A DNA stretch of 64,000 nucleotides, from positions 4,960,001 to 5,024,000 of the forward strand of contig CP085828.1 in the NCBI GenBank assembly GCA_020809705.1. The letters run 5' to 3'. Shown in pieces: positions 25,758-40,658 of this stretch. The DNA comes from Calonectria ilicicola. Taxonomy: Eukaryota > Ascomycota > Sordariomycetes > Hypocreales > Nectriaceae. Positions within the stretch are counted from its first letter, which is position 1. Each line of letters starts with the position of its first letter. The notes below the pieces were generated by a model. That model made no database searches, had not been told where the DNA came from, and saw only the letters and a program-made list of their open reading frames with translations. Both the position numbers and the translations under genes were made by a program.

Positions 25758-27282
25758 ATAAGGAACTAAATATAATAATAATTAAGAATTATTACCTTTT
25801 ATTATTAATTAATAACTTATTAAACTATTTTATAAAAGTAAAGTAAATTATTAAAATAAATCTTTAAAATATATATTATTATATTAATATTAAGCCTATT
25901 AATCACTAGAAAACTACTTTCTATATATAATATAACTACTTTTAATATATAATAATATTATTTAAGCTTACTAATATACCTACTACTTTCTAAGTGTATA
26001 TTTATTAAATGCTTACTAGACTATTAAATATATATTATATTATATATTTAAATAATATTATTATTTACTCCTAGAACTAAGACTAATATATAAAAGATAT
26101 AAAAAAGATCTTATAAAAGCTATAAGCTACCTAACTATATATTAAGCTATCTAAATATACCTTTTATTAATAAGAGATTAAGTTCCTAAATTATATTATT
26201 ATATAAAAGAGGATTAAAATAAACCTAGTATAAGTTTAAGTAGTTATTAAATAGCTTATATCAATTAATTTCAAGAAAGTATAAATCTTCTTAGACTTCT
26301 ATAATTTTTATAAGAAATTTATTTTAAAATATTTAAAGATTATAAAGCTTATTATAATTTTATTTAAAGATAATAAGAAGGATTATAAAATAAAAGAATT
26401 TATATAGTTTTTAATAGTATAAAAGGTATTAAAAAAGCTTTAATATATCTTTTACTTTATAATTATTCTTTAATATTAGAATCTTAAACTACTTATATAT
26501 ATTAAAAAAAATATATTAATTAAAGTTATTATTTATTAGGGCTAATAGATAAGTTTATCTTACTAATAAATTATATTACCTTAGTAAAAGTAATATCTAC
26601 TTTTATATAGGATCTTTAAGGAAGACTTATTTATTAAATATATAAATTTATATTATTTAACTTTAATATTAAATATAAACTAAGGAAAATAAATTTTATT
26701 AATAAGCTCTTTAAAAGATTTAATTATATATTAAATAAAATAGCTTATTATAATATATTATTTATTTTAATAAAGAAATTAATATTAATTAATAAACTAT
26801 TATTAAATATATAATAAATAATTATTAATTTTAAAAAAAAGTATAAAAGTACCTAGGTATATATATAAGTTATTTAAGCTAATTTAAAAAAGATCTTCTT
26901 ACCTTTAAATTAAAATTAGGCCTTAGGACCCTCTAATTTAATATAATATATAATATATATTCTTATAATTATAATATAAATTAAAAGAGTAATAAATTAT
27001 ATTAATAAGTACTTAAAGAATACTTAATAAGAAGTAATTACTAAGAGTTATAAGAACCTATTTAAAGTTAGAATTATTAGCTTAAATTAATATATCTTAT
27101 ACTTTATTATAAAGGAACTTATATAAAGTAAAATAATATTTTTATTATAACCTTTATATAAGTTAAAAGACTTAATTAAAAGATTATAAGCTAATAATTA
27201 ATATTATTAATAGAAAATAAAGAAGGTTTATAAAGTAATTAGTAAATAAAAAAAATATTATCTTAATAAATAAGATACTTTT

Positions 27283-27494
27283 TGTCACAGGCTAAAGCCT
27301 GGCAGAGGATTACAGCTATACTATATCTACCTAGATTAAGCTTTATAACTATATTGGTAACAAGGGCACACTAAGATATATATAATCAGAAGAATATATT
27401 CTTCTAATTATCTTCTTTTTCTTCTTCCTTAGCTTTAGATAGATTAATATAAAACACTCTTTAAATTAAATAAATCTAAAACTAGCCCTTTATA
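27283..27494 (+). repeat. Gypsy-B 5' LTR
   Basis: Starts TGTCACAGGCTAAAGCCTGG and ends TAGCCCTTTATA (mutated TTTACA). Direct repeat of 33268-33481. Confidence 0.9.
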
Positions 27495-27991
27495 TATCTA
27501 AAGCTTAATTAACTTTAATATAAACTATTAATTAAAATATTTATAGGTATAATAGTAGATTAAGGATCTAGTAGCTTAGTACTAGATGAGGTGATCTAAT
27601 AGTAGCTAATATAGTTTATATAATAGGGATTAAGTATAACTTTAGCTTTAATCTAGGAGTAGATTGTATAGTTGAGAGTTTAATAGGGTAGTATAATAAA
27701 GAGATTAATATTGTTATAGGAATATCTTAAGGAGAGCTTAAGGGCTTTAATTAAGGTAAAATTATTAGGTTTAATTAGGCTGGATATTAATGTCTTTTAA
27801 TAGTTCCTTTTAAAATAGAAGCTACTTTTAAATCTATTAAAGTTTTTAGATAATTATTATAAGTACTTAATATAATTATAATAAATAAGAGATAAATTAA
27901 AGTTAAATATTTATTTTTATATATTAAATTAAGAGTTTTAGTATTTAATTAATTTATATTTAATAGTAGGATTTTAGAAGGTAGTAGTTAT

Positions 27992-28808
27992 GTCTTTCAT
28001 ATAGTTATTTTCTTTCTTTTAGAAAAGGAAGATGCCGACAAGGTCACAGGACCTAAAGGCATGCCTTATAATAGACTTTCATATCAATTGGTACAATCGC
28101 CCTTGTGCTAACTTTGAAGTTTAAAGGCAATACAAGATGAAAATCTTAATAGATGGAACCCTTATATAATAAAAGGAAGAATTTTACTTAAATAAATCTC
28201 TTTTAAATAACCCTCTTTTAAATATATATTAAATAGACTTTTTAAAAATATATATATATATAATTAAGATATTTAAATAATATATTATTTATAAAAGTAA
28301 TAGCCCTTTAAAAATAGAATTTATAATTTAATATATTTATTAAGAAATCTAAGCTAATAATATTAAATTAAATATAAAAGATTAAAAATTAAAAAAATTT
28401 TAAAAAAAATAATAAAAATATAAAAGTAAAATAATATAAAAGATTAAATTAAAATTAAATTAATTCTTTAAAAATATAAACTTCTTTTTAAAAAAAAATC
28501 TTTTAAATAAAAATAAGATTTTTATTTAAAAATAATAATAAATAATAAAATTAATATTAAGGTATTTTAATATATTTAAATATAAAAGATCTTTTTTTAA
28601 GAAGAATTAAAAGAGATTTTTAAAGGAAATAAAGAATAAGGGTTTTATATAGATTAATATATTGAATTGAATAATTATAAATATAGTATAGTGGAAGGAA
28701 AAAGGTAGGAAAGGCTGCTTTTAAATGGATATTAGAATAGGAAATGCAAATAATGGTTCAATCAAACAACTAATAGGATATAAGCAGTGTGACAGAATAC
28801 GAGCAGTG
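27992..28808 (+). mobile_element. 0.8 kb SINE-like repeat, copy C
   Basis: An 817 bp copy, flanked by an exact 14 bp duplication AAGGTAGTAGTTAT (27978-27991 and 28809-28822). Two end units are visible (AGGATATAAGCAGTGTG and AGAATACGAGCAGTG). It is inserted in the 5' internal region of Gypsy-B. Confidence 0.88.
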
Positions 28809-31800
28809 AAGGTAGTAGTTATTTTTTATATTATTAAAGGATCTAGAGATTATTATAATCTTATAAACTTTATATATTACTTAGATTATATATATAAGAA
28901 TATTAATTTATAGATATATATAATAGTATCCTTATAAACCTTTTAATAAAATAAAAATATCTCTTTTATAAGCTTTTTATTTAAGTTTAAGTAGATTATA
29001 GTAAATATAAAAGGCTCTTAGTGGGCTAATTAAGCTAAGATTATCTTTTTAGAAGGTATATTGAATTTATAATTATAATATAATTTAATTATAGTAGATC
29101 TATTATATAATTATATAGGCTAATTAATTTAAGTATAGAATATAACTTAGAAGCTAGAGAAACTTAAGAAACTAAGGAAAAAGGAACTTACTATTAGCTA
29201 AAAATAAGATTATATTTCTTAAATCTCTAAAGTAATTAAAGATTATAAAGGTAATATACTAATAATAAGCAAAGTAACTACTAAGAAACCAACCTCTTAT
29301 AAATAATCTATTAATAATTAAAACTAGAATATATAATATTACTTTAGTTATAAAAGCCTTAATCACTTAAAGACCTCTTGCCTAATTTACTAATTAATAG
29401 TCCAATAATCTTATATAAAGAAAGCCAAGTAAGCTAATAATATTAACTTTATAGAATTAGATTTATTTATTAATAAAAGTAAAGACTTAGAAAATAAGGA
29501 GCTTTAATATAAAGTTAGGTATTAGAGCTATTTAGGAAAGATCTTTAAGGGTAGGTAAAATAAAAGCTTATAATAATTAGTAGATTAACTCTAATTAAAG
29601 TAAAAATTAATAATTAATCTATTTAAGCTCTTATTAATATAGGCTATAATATTTTTGCTCTTATAAGTAAAAATCTAGCTGACCGGCTAGCCCTTCTGTA
29701 TATTAAGAAGAAGCTATAATAGCTTAATGGCTTTACTAAGTTTAAGGAAAGGACTTATACCTCTAGGGTTATGGTATTGACCTTTGAGGTAGAAGGTTAT
29801 GAGCAGAGATTATATGCCTATGTTATAAAAGGCCTAAAAGAGGATTTATTTTTAAATAAGCCTTAGTTAAAAATAAATAAGGTTATTTATAATATAGTAA
29901 AGGAGTATATTATCTATAAAGTAATTAGAATTAAGCTGTAGTTTGCTAGCAAAGAAGAAACCTTAGGGGTCTATTAGATATAGGCAGCTTGTTGTATTAT
30001 AGCTATGACCTTTGTAGCTGAATGTTACCGCTTATGTAAGATATATGATTTAGTAGTATTATTAGTATAATTTATTAGTTTAAAAGATATTGAAGAAGTC
30101 TTTTAATGGAAGATTAAGGAAGATCTAAAGGAATAAATTCTAACTATATTATTTAATAAATTTAAAAAATTATTTTTAATAATAAAGGTAATTAAATTAT
30201 TATTATATTAATTAAATATTAATTATAAAATTAATTTATAATAAAATAAATTTAAAAATAAATTATTACTTTCTTAAAGATCTTTATATAATATATTTAA
30301 AAAGGAATTACTAATTCTTAAAAAAACTTTTAAAAATTTATTAAATAAAGGATTTATTTAAGTTAGTAATTTAACTACTAGTACCCTAGTATTATTTATT
30401 AGGAAGCCTAAAGGAGGATTATATTTTTATTATAATTATTATATACTTAATATTATTATATAATAAAATTAATATCCTCTTTCTTTAATTATAGAGATAT
30501 TATAGAATCTATCTAAAGCTAAGTAGTTTATTAAGCTGGATATGGTTATTACCTTCTATAAGGTCCGAATAGCTAAAGGGCATAAGGCCAAGACTACCTT
30601 CTGGACCTGGTTTAGGCTATATGAGTGGCTGGTATGCCTATTTGGCCTAAGTGGTGTATTTGCTATATTCTAAAGGTATATGAACAAGGTGTTATAAGAT
30701 TTTCTAAATAATTTTATTATAGTTTATTTAGATGATATATTAATTTATTTTAATAGTTTAAAGAAGGATTATTTAGTAAAGGTATAGAAGGTACTTTGTA
30801 TCTTGATTGTTGCTAGATTATATCTAGATTTAAAAAAGTGTAAGTTTATAATTTAAGAGGTAAAATATTTAGGATTTATTATATAGATTAGGAAAGGAGT
30901 ATTTTATAATTTAAAGAAATAATAAATAATTTATAAATAAAAAGTATTTTAAATAGTAAAAGATATATAGAGTTTTTTAGGTTTTATAAATTATTATTAG
31001 ATCTTTATATTAGACTTTATAAAAATATTAATTCTTCTAATAATATTAATTTAAAAAAAGATTATTTTTAAATAAGAATTTAATAAAAAAGTAATTTTTT
31101 AAAAATTTAAGTATAGATTTTATAAAGTTTTTATATTATAATAATAAGATCTAGATAAATTAATATTTTTTAAAATTAATTATTTAAATAATATATTAAA
31201 AGAAGTTCTAGCTTAAGAAAATAAGTAAGGCCACTATTAGCTAATTATCTTTTACTTATAATAATTAAGCTTAATAAAATATAATTACTTAATTTATAAT
31301 AAGAAAATATTAATAATTATATATTATTTAAATACTTAAAAAGTAGAATTATATAATTATAGTCTATTTATTATTATTATAGATTATAAGAACTTAATAT
31401 ATTTTATAAAATATTAATATTTTATAAAATAATAAAATTATTAAATAAAATAATTATTAAAATATAATTTCTAGCTTAAATATTAATCTAATAATAAAAT
31501 AATAGTACTAAATATATTAAATTATAAAGAGTAAGATATACTTAAAGAGGTTAAAGACCTTAAAAAGTAGAGCTATTATCTATAATTAATCCCTTAATTA
31601 GTTATTCTATAGGATAAAGTAATTATATTAGAGTAAGTTATTCTTTAGGTAGCTTAGGTAAAGATATTATAAATAATAATTTTCTTTAATTATTTAAATT
31701 TATAAAATTTATAAAATTAAATTATTATTATAAATAAGATTTATATAAATATATATATTATAGTATAATAATAAAAGTAAAGTTTATTATTTAAATTAGA

Positions 31801-33267
31801 TTTAAAGATTTAGATTTTAAAATATACTTTAAATATTAAAAATTAATTAATCTTTTAAGATTAATTGTAGGTATCTGGTAATAAGATTAATATAAAGATA
31901 TTATATATTTATATTATATAAATAAAGTATAATATTATTATTAAAGGTTATTTAAGCTATAATAATATAATAATCTTAGTATTAAGGTAATTCTTTTAGC
32001 TAGAATTATTATAGCTAGTTTATTAATTTATTATTAATTATTAAGTCTATAGAAGAAGTTATATCTAGTAGTAGTTAAAAAAGGGCTATTAAAGCCTTTA
32101 CTAGTTCTAAAATGGCCATAAAGTGATCTAACTATAGATTTTATAATAGATCTTTCTTTAATAAGTAAGAATAAGTCTTAATATTTATAGATAATAATTA
32201 ATTGACTTATATAAGCTATTATACTTAAGATTATACCTATAATAGAAGTAAAAGCCTATATAGAATAGTTCCTTAATTATTATTATAGATCATATAAAAT
32301 ACTTTAGTCTATTATTAGTAACTAAGGGAGCAATTAAACCAATAGGTTCTAACAAGCCTTCTATAAGCTAGCTAGTATTATATAGTAGCTTAGTATAGTA
32401 TACTACCTATAGACCGATAGGGGGCTAGAATGGATAAATTAGGAAATTTAAGTATATCTATAAGTATATATTTACTATTTGTAGAAAAATTAAAATTATT
32501 ATTTTTTAATAATATAATTAATATTAAATAATTATAAAAACTTGGTTATAAGGATAAGTCTTTTCTTCTTAAAGTATAGGTACTATATAAAGCCCTTTAA
32601 GGTTTAGAAGATTACTATAGAATTACTATTAAATAGTAATAAGGCTTAAGCTAGGAACCTATTATAGAAGATTTAAGATATTATAGAATTTATATAAGCT
32701 ATAATAACTATAATATAATAGTGCTATAAATAGATAATAAAGAAGAAGTAGATATTAATAAAGAGGTTTAAGATTAAAGATAAGGTCTAGGTTAATCTGA
32801 CTAATTATAAGTCCTTTAGGCCTTATAAGAAGCTAGATTGGCTATATTAGTAATATATTATAACAAAGGTAATAAATATATATATAATAAAGGTTAATAT
32901 ATTTAAAGTAATATATTTATAATTTTATATTAATCTTTTAAGAAAAGTATAATAAGATCTTTTATTAAAATAATAATAAAATAACTTCTAACCCTTACTA
33001 ATTTAAATAAATAATAAAGATAAATAAATAATTAAAAAAATCTTATATATTAAATAAAAGTAATAAAAATAAAATAAAATCTAAAAAGCTCTTATTTAAT
33101 AATATAACTATAAAGAACCTACTTAATAATTAATAAAGTTCTTAATAGAGCTAGAAGCTTTAAATATATATAAAACTACCTATAAGCTAATTATAAAATT
33201 AAATAACCTAGTAAGCAAGTATATAACACTAAAACAACAAAGTCACCACTTAAAAAAAAAAGAATAA

Positions 33268-33481
33268 TATTATAAATTAAAGCTTAGTAAAGGATTATAA
33301 CTATACTATATCCACCTAAATTAAGCTTTATAATTATATTAATAATAAGGGTATATTAAGGTATATATAATTAGAAGAATATATTCTTCTAATTGTCTTC
33401 TTCTCCTTTCTCCTTAGCTTTAGATAGACTAATATAGAGCACCCTTTAGGTTGAATAAACCCAGGACTAGCCCTTTACACT
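33268..33481 (+). repeat. Gypsy-B 3' LTR
   Basis: 214 bp partner of 27283-27494. Its start is mutated to TATTATAAATTAAAGC and its end TAGCCCTTTACA is intact. Confidence 0.88.
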
Positions 33482-34607
33482 TTTTTTTATAAAAGAAAAT
33501 TAGTAATCCTAAATTAATATATTATAAAAGAAGAAATCTTATAAAGGCATTATAATAACCTAAGATTAAGGTATATAAAGATATATAAGATACTTAAGCT
33601 AATTAATTATAAGTTTTATTAGAAAAGTATAGCTAATAATATTAGAGATTATATAATAAGATATTAAGTATATTAAGATTAGTGCTTACTAAGATATTAA
33701 CTATATAAATAATTATAATTACTTTTTTTACTAATATACTTATTTTAAGAAATTAATATAAATTTTATTATAAAATTATTAAATAATACTTAAATAAATA
33801 GTAAAAAATATAATATAATTTTAATTATTATATATTATATAATTAAATATATAATTTTTTTATTAATAAAAAAAATACTTAATATAATTTAATTAATATA
33901 AATTTTTTATAAAAATATTAAATATAAATTTAAAATATTAAAAGAAATTATAAATAATAAAGATAAATTAATTACTAATAAATTCTAAGTAAAATTTATA
34001 AAAAAAATAAGTAATTACTTACTAATTATTTATTATATACTATCTATAAATAGATAAGTAAATAGAATAGATTTACTAGATATTAGAAAAATATCTCTAA
34101 GTATATATAGGAGGCTTTTTAAATTAATAAATAATTTAATTATTTAAAATAAAGTTTATATATAATAATATATATATATAATATTATTAGAGTTTCTTTA
34201 ATATAAGTACTTTATAGGTATTATTTTAAAGTAATAGTTTATACTTTTAAATATATTAAAGCTAAAATGTAAGAGATTTATAAATATTTAGTAATTTTTT
34301 ATTAAATATAAAAATAAATTTAAAAATACTAATAATTTATAATAAAAGTATAATCTAAATATTATAATTAATATTATTAAATTAAAGAATATAAGCTAGA
34401 AGATATTATTAAATTATTAATAAAGTATTTCTATTTTAAAGATAAAAAGCTAATATTATAATTTATTAAAATAATTATTAAAAAAAGAATAAAGAAATAA
34501 GTATATAAAATATACCTACTAGAATAATATTAATATATATATAATATATTCTTAGTTTTCTTATTAAAACTATAGTTATAATCTTAGTAAGTAAGTAGTA
34601 AAGATAT

Positions 34608-35420
34608 GTCTTTCATATAGTTATTTTCTTCCTTTTAGGAAAGGAAGATGCCGACAAGGTCACAGGACCTAAAGGCACACCTCATAATAGACTTTCACAT
34701 CAATTAGTACAATCGCCCTTATACCAACTCTAAAGCCTAAAGGTAATACAAGATAAAAACCTTAATAGATAGAACCCTTATATAATAAAAGGAAGAATTT
34801 TCTACTAGCTAGGAATATAATAATATATATTTAAATAAATCTCTCTTAAATAACCTTCTTTTAAATATATATTAAATAAACTCTTTTAAAAATATATATA
34901 TATATAACCAAGATATTTAAATAATATATTATTTATAAAGATAATAGCCCTTTAAAAATAAAATCTATAACTTAATATATTTATTAAAAAATCTAAATTA
35001 ATAATATTAAGTTAAATATAAAGGATTAAAAATTAAAAAAACTTTAAAAAGAAGTAATAAAAATATAAAAATAAAATAATATAAAGAATTAAACTAAAAT
35101 TAAGCTAATTCTTTAAAAATATAAACTCCTTTTTAAAAAAAGAATCTTTTAAATAAGAATAAAACCTTTATTTAAAAATAATAATAAATAATAAAACTAA
35201 TACTAAAGTATTTTAATATATTTAAATATAAAAGATCTTTCTTTAAGGAGAACTAAAAGAGATTTTTAAAGGAAATAAAGAATAAGGGTTTTATATGGAT
35301 TAATATATTAAATTAAATAGTTATAAATATAGTATAGTGGAAGGAAAAAGGCAGGAAAGGCTGTAGAATAGGAAATGTAAATAACGGTTCAATCAAACAA
35401 CTAATAGGATATGAGCAATG
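34608..35420 (+). mobile_element. 0.8 kb SINE-like repeat, copy D
   Basis: An 813 bp copy, flanked by a 13 bp duplication GTAGTAAAGATAT (34595-34607 and 35421-35433). One 19-base end unit is present (AGGATATGAGCAATG). It is inserted near the 3' end of Gypsy-C. It retains the clearest versions of the conserved 5' part and of GGTTCAATCAAAC before the end unit. Confidence 0.88.
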
Positions 35421-35504
35421 GTAGTAAAGATATAACTATCCTCCTTAAGTTAAAAAAGAAAATAAAAAGTAAAAAATAAAGGAAATAATAAATTATAAAG
35501 AAAA

Positions 35505-35952
35505 TGTTAAATAAAAACTTATAAAATAATAAATATAATAAGCTAAAATAACTCTCTAAATATTAAACTTTTAAAGATAAAAGTTAAACTATTAAATAGC
35601 TGAACTTTTTCTTATTATTATAAGCTAATATAATATTAATAATACTATATATACTGTATAGAAAAATTAAATATTTTGATTTATAATAAATGATTATAAG
35701 TCCATTAATTTATAATATAAAAGGCTTATAAATCATTAATTAATAATATAAAAACTTATAAATCATTGATTTATAATATAATTGCTTAGAAATTAAAATA
35801 TTAAAATTACTTATTAATAAAGGAAATATTTATCTATATATATAACATATAGCCTCTCTAAAATAAAAATAATAATATAATATATACTTATTTACTAAGT
35901 CTAATTATAAGTTTATCCCTTTTTACCTTCCACTGTATTATAACCTCTAATA
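35505..35952 (+). repeat. Gypsy-C 3' LTR
   Basis: A 448 bp LTR, TGTTAAATAAAAAC..CCTCTAATA (CA mutated to TA), preceded by a purine-rich tract. It is complementary to the solo LTR at 25285-25757. The five bases after it do not match those before it, as expected for one LTR of a longer element. Confidence 0.78.
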
Positions 35953-38900
35953 AATATTATTTAAAAGATTAAGTTTATAATTATTTTTTAATATTTTTTT
36001 TTATTAAATAAAGTTTAATTTATATAAAATTAAATTTTTTATTTTATTATTTTATTATAAGATTTTTTATTATTAAATAGATTATATCTTCTTTTAAAAA
36101 GGTTAATTCTTTTAGTCTTTTTATATTATAATATTTTTTTATAGTATTATAAATAAATTTAAGTTTAATTTTTATTTCTTTATATAGTTTTCTTAAATTA
36201 TTTAACTTAATTATTACTTTTACTTAGATTATACTTTCTAAAAGGGCTTAATAAATATTTAATATAAAATTAAAATTAACTTTTATTAATATTATTTTAA
36301 TATTATAATTATAAAATATATTATATATTAACTATATAATAAATAATTTTTTTATTTAGTTTATTTATTTATAATTAATATAATATTATAAATATTATTT
36401 AATTTCTTAATTTTAATATTTAGTTTATTTATTTATTTAAAGGTAAAATATTATATTTAATTTATAATTTAGTTCTATTAATAATATTAAATTTTATTAG
36501 AATTTAAATATAAATAATTATTTTTTATTAAATATAATTTTTATTAATAGTTTATAAATTATAATTATATATTTAAAAAATAAAAAAATAAATTATTCTT
36601 TTTTTATTATTTTATTATAAGAAATATAATATACTATTTTAATAAATTAATTTATAATAATAAAAATATTATTATAATATACTTTTATAATAAGATTTAT
36701 TCAAAAAGATAAATTAATAATAAAATCTATTATAATTAATTCTTAAGGTCTTTATATTATTAATATTAGTTATAATAATCTATATAATGATTCTGGTTAT
36801 TTATAATAATCCTCTTACTTTAATAATAGTAATTATCTTTTTTATTTTTATTATTATTTTATTAATTAAGGCTTGCTTTAGGCTTTTATTAGTATTATAG
36901 ATTAATAATTATTTTTATATTTTTAATTTTTTTATATTATAATTAGATTAATAATTAATTATATTAATATAATTATTTTTAATTTCTTTAATATAAATAA
37001 TTTAATAATTAAATCTAAAAAGATATTTAATATATTATAATTATTTTTTATTAAGTTTTTAAATTATTATAAAGTAGGTAATATTTTTATAATTTATATA
37101 TATTATAATTTTATAATTACTTTTTAATAAATATTATTAAAATTCTTTAAAAATATTTATAATAATAAGGAATTTATTATTATAAATAAAATAATTTAAT
37201 TTAAGATTATATAACTTATATAAATAAAAAGCTATAAAATATATATTTCCTTAATTATTATATTATTTAATTTAAGCCTTTAATATAAAGTTTAAGATAT
37301 TAGTTTTTAATTTTATAAGCTTATTTAGGTTAAATATGATTAAGATAAGTTTCTTTAAAATAATATTTTTTATAATTTTAAATAATTATTATATTTTAAT
37401 TTTTTATTAAAAGATCATTTCTTTTTTAATTAATTTAATTATTATAAAAGTAATTTTATTAAATTTTTTAATAAATTTTGAATAATAATTTATAAAGTTA
37501 AAAAAGCTTATACTTTTTTTATATTTATTAATACTTTTTATTTTTATATTACTATAATTTTCTTTAGATCTATATAGATTTTATTAAAGTTAATAATATA
37601 TTTTAAGAATTCTACTTTTTATATATAGAACTTAATTTTCTTAAATTTAACTAAAAGTTTAATATTTTATAAGACTTTTAAAACCTTATAAATATATTCT
37701 TTATATTTTTCTTTATTTTATAAGAAGATAAGGATATTATTTAAGTAATAGATAATAAAGATATTTAAATACTTTTATAATATATAATTTATTATTTTTT
37801 AAAATAATACTAATATATTTATAAATTTAAAAAATATAACTAGATATTTAAATAATTTAAATTTAATTTAAAAAATAATTTTCTATTTTTTTTAAATATA
37901 AATATAATAAGATATTTTACTTTAAAATTTAAAATATAAATATATTCTTTCTTTAATATATCTTTAATATATTTTTTTAAAGTATTAAATTTTATTTAAT
38001 TAAAATTATAAATAAAATAAAACTAAATATTAGATCTATCTTTAAGGATAATTTTATAATCTTATTAACTAAATTCTAATAATCTAATATTAAATTCTTT
38101 TATAAAAAATCTTTTATAAATTCTATATTATAAAAATATATTATATAATTTATTTATTTTTACTTTAATTTTTATTTTTTTAAAACTTTTATTAATTTAT
38201 TAAAATTAAATTTTAAAATAAATAATTATTTATTACCTTTATTTTTTTTAATTATTTTTATATTTATATTTTATTTCTTTAAATAATAAAGATTTTTCTT
38301 TACTTATATCTTTTACTAAATTAAAATTAAAAGTTTAAAATCTTTTAATTAGATTTATAAAAATATTATTAATTATATTATATTTCTTTTATATTTATAT
38401 TTAATTAATATATTAATAAATATTAAGATTATATTTATATAACTATAAGTATTTTAAAATTAGATTATATTATTTAATATTAATAATATTAAAAATTATT
38501 TTTTAATTTTTTCTTTTAATAAAGACTTTTAAATAATTAATCTTTTTATTTATAATATTATTATTATATTTAAAAAGTATTCCTTCTATATTAATAACTT
38601 TATATAAATTAATTTTTATTATTTATAATAATTAAAATTTATTAATTATTTAAAAATTAATATAATCTTATTTAATCTTACTATCTATTATAATATTATA
38701 TTACTTTTTTTTAATTTTTACTTTTATTTTTAATTATTATTAAGATTACTTTTTAATAATTAAATATAAAGCTTTTTAAGGAGTTCTTTTAGTAATTTTG
38801 TAGGTTGTTGCTTCTATTACTTTTTTATAAGGGGCACTTATTATTTTTTATTTATATTTAATATTAAACTATTACTTTATTTATTGTATATATATTATAT

Positions 38901-40658
38901 TTAAGATTTTAATATTTATTTTATAATATATTATTATAATTAAAGAATTTAAGCTTACTTAATTTTAATATAATAAACTAATAATAAAGATTTCTTCTTA
39001 TAATTTTATATTAATTAAAATATCTTTTATAAGTATAATAAATTATTATATTTTCTACCTTAATAAAGAAGTATATTATATATTATTTTATTTTATATAA
39101 ATAAAATAATTATAATTATAATAACTTACTTATAAGATATTCTTATATTTTTTATATATTATATTTAATTTAAAATTATTATCTTTATATTAGATAAATT
39201 AAAGATTAAGGTTTTTTAATTATTATTTACTTTAGACTAGTAAGAAGACCTTATCTTCATCTTATAAAGATTCCCTAATTTATTAGGTTATTCTTTTTAT
39301 ATTAATTATTTATTTTCTTTTTCTATTCTTATTATAAGTATAAGTATTCTACTATATTAGAGTATTATTAGTATAAATATTTAATATAAATACTAGGATT
39401 TTTATTTTTTTAGTTTATTTAAATTATTTATATAGTAGATAGGTTATTTCTTTTTTTAAGTTAATTATGCCTTGTAGATAGCTTTATTAGTTTCTTATTA
39501 TAAAGTAAATTTAATTTTATAAAGTTTATAATTTTCTTTTTATTATTTAATAATAGTAGTTGGTTTATATTTAATAATAATAGTAAGGGTGGTTTTTCTA
39601 ATAATATTATTTCTTTCTTTTAATATTAGGATTTATTTTTTTTTAAAGAAAGTTTTAATAATATTAAATTACTTTTCTTCTTAAATAGATTTAAATTAAT
39701 TTCCTATCTTTAGAAAGTAATATTTAAAAGACTTATACCCTTTCTTTTTATAATTAAAATATATAATTTTAATTTTATTATATTTTTAAATAGTGCTAAG
39801 TTCTATAGATCTTAAATAAGTTCTATATATAATACTTTATTATTTATTTTAAGTCTTTTCTTTATTTAAAATATATAAGATTTTATTATTTTAAATATAT
39901 TTCTTTTATTAGTTAAATTATCTTTTATTGATTTTAATAGTAGTTTTAATATACTTTAAGAGTTTATTAGATTAATTTTCTTTATAAATTTTATTTTTAA
40001 TTTTACTTTTTAATCCTTTATAGTAAAGTTCTATAAGTATATTATTATTTTAGGCTATTTATGTTATAATTTTTTTAAATTTATAAAATATTAATTATAA
40101 AATTTTATTTATTTAAATTTATATAATTAATTAATAATTTATTATTTTATATTAATTATATTAAAATTATTCTTAATAATAATTTTAAAGTATTCCTAAT
40201 CTTTAAAGATTTCTTAGATTTTTTTATTTTAATCAATATTATCCTTATTTTCTAAATAATCTTTTATAATAAGCTTAAATTATACTCCTCCCCTTAAAAG
40301 AGGGTTTTAGTATATAATACCTAGGCTTTAAGGGTTATAAATTATATTAAGAAAAAATAAAAATATCCCTTCATTTAGATAAGGAAGGGGACTATATTGG
40401 CGGCCTTTCCTAGGAAGGGCTCTAGAACTAGAGGTCTTAGAATTTTATTAATATCTTTACCTTTATTTCCTTTAACTATAGTAATTCTAGCTTTTTCCAT
40501 TTTAAGTTATACTTATATATTAGTAAGTTTTTTCTTAATTTATTATAATTTTATAATTAATTTAATATTACTAGAAGAGGTAATAGTAGAACTTTTTCTA
40601 GATATTATTATTATTTAATTATTAATATAAATAATTAATTAAATAAAAGCTTTTAATA
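35953..40658 (-). mobile_element. Gypsy-D: minus-strand Ty3/Gypsy internal region
   Basis: AT-rich sequence whose minus strand carries Gypsy ghosts: about 37,700-37,770 reads IYYLNNILIFL.NKEK, the RIP form of VYYLDDILIFSKNKEE. Near 40,260-40,580 a gag-like start reads LRPLVLEPFLGKAANIVPFL, recalling 'LEPFDG...ENLQAFL' of capsid N-termini. Order gag-to-pol on the minus strand is consistent. The minus-oriented LTR at 40659-41054 is in the right place for a 5' LTR. No 3' LTR was found at the left end, which abuts the Gypsy-C LTR. Confidence 0.65.

Larger units (their letters stand above)
27283..33481 (+). mobile_element. Gypsy-B: complete Ty3/Gypsy (chromovirus-like) element
   Basis: LTRs of 212 and 214 bp (27283-27494 and 33268-33481) and the 5 bp duplication CTTTT (27278-27282 and 33482-33486) define a 6.2 kb element carrying repeat C (27992-28808). 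This is the least damaged pol in the block. About 30,530-30,770 reads FIKLDMVITFYKVRIAKGHK, then LYEWLVCLFGLSGVFAIFQR, then VYLDDILIYFNSL, all classical Gypsy reverse transcriptase motifs with YLDD intact. Further on come RNase H and integrase ghosts (TDRGLEWINQEI near 32,410, matching QTERVNQ) and a C-terminal stretch YNYKEPTWQLIKFLIELEAL near 33,100 that resembles a chromodomain. An A-rich purine tract precedes the 3' LTR. Stops remain throughout, so it is inactive. Confidence 0.9.
24422..35952 (+). mobile_element. Gypsy-C: plus-strand Ty3/Gypsy element, main part, split by later insertions
   Basis: Removing the solo LTR (25285-25757), Gypsy-B (27283-33481) and repeat D (34608-35420) leaves a continuous Gypsy pol remnant in plus orientation. 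A probable protease stretch lies near 24,830-24,900. Reverse transcriptase lies at about 25,860-26,200 (YFQYIIILFKLTNIPTTFQ, then IIYLNNIIIYSQN, the RIP form of VYLDDILIYSK). An integrase zinc-finger/core region follows Gypsy-B (33,560-34,200), and a FLVFLLK end motif recalls the integrase tail VFHVSLL. A purine-rich tract (TAAAGAAAA) abuts the 3' LTR at 35505. The gag part lies left of the Copia insertion (8743-9745). The 5' LTR was not found. Every frame is interrupted. Confidence 0.75.

Noticed and set aside
27992..28808. 0.8 kb repeat as a solo LTR
   Set aside because: It lacks TG..CA ends, its TSDs are 13-15 bp instead of 4-6 bp, and no copies flank a coding interior.
27992..28808. 0.8 kb repeat as a Helitron
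   Set aside because: Helitrons make no target duplication, and the 3' end has no CTRR with hairpin.
40397..40618. 73-codon plus-strand frame with a hydrophobic middle
   Set aside because: It is antisense to the gag-like start of Gypsy-D and is explained by that.
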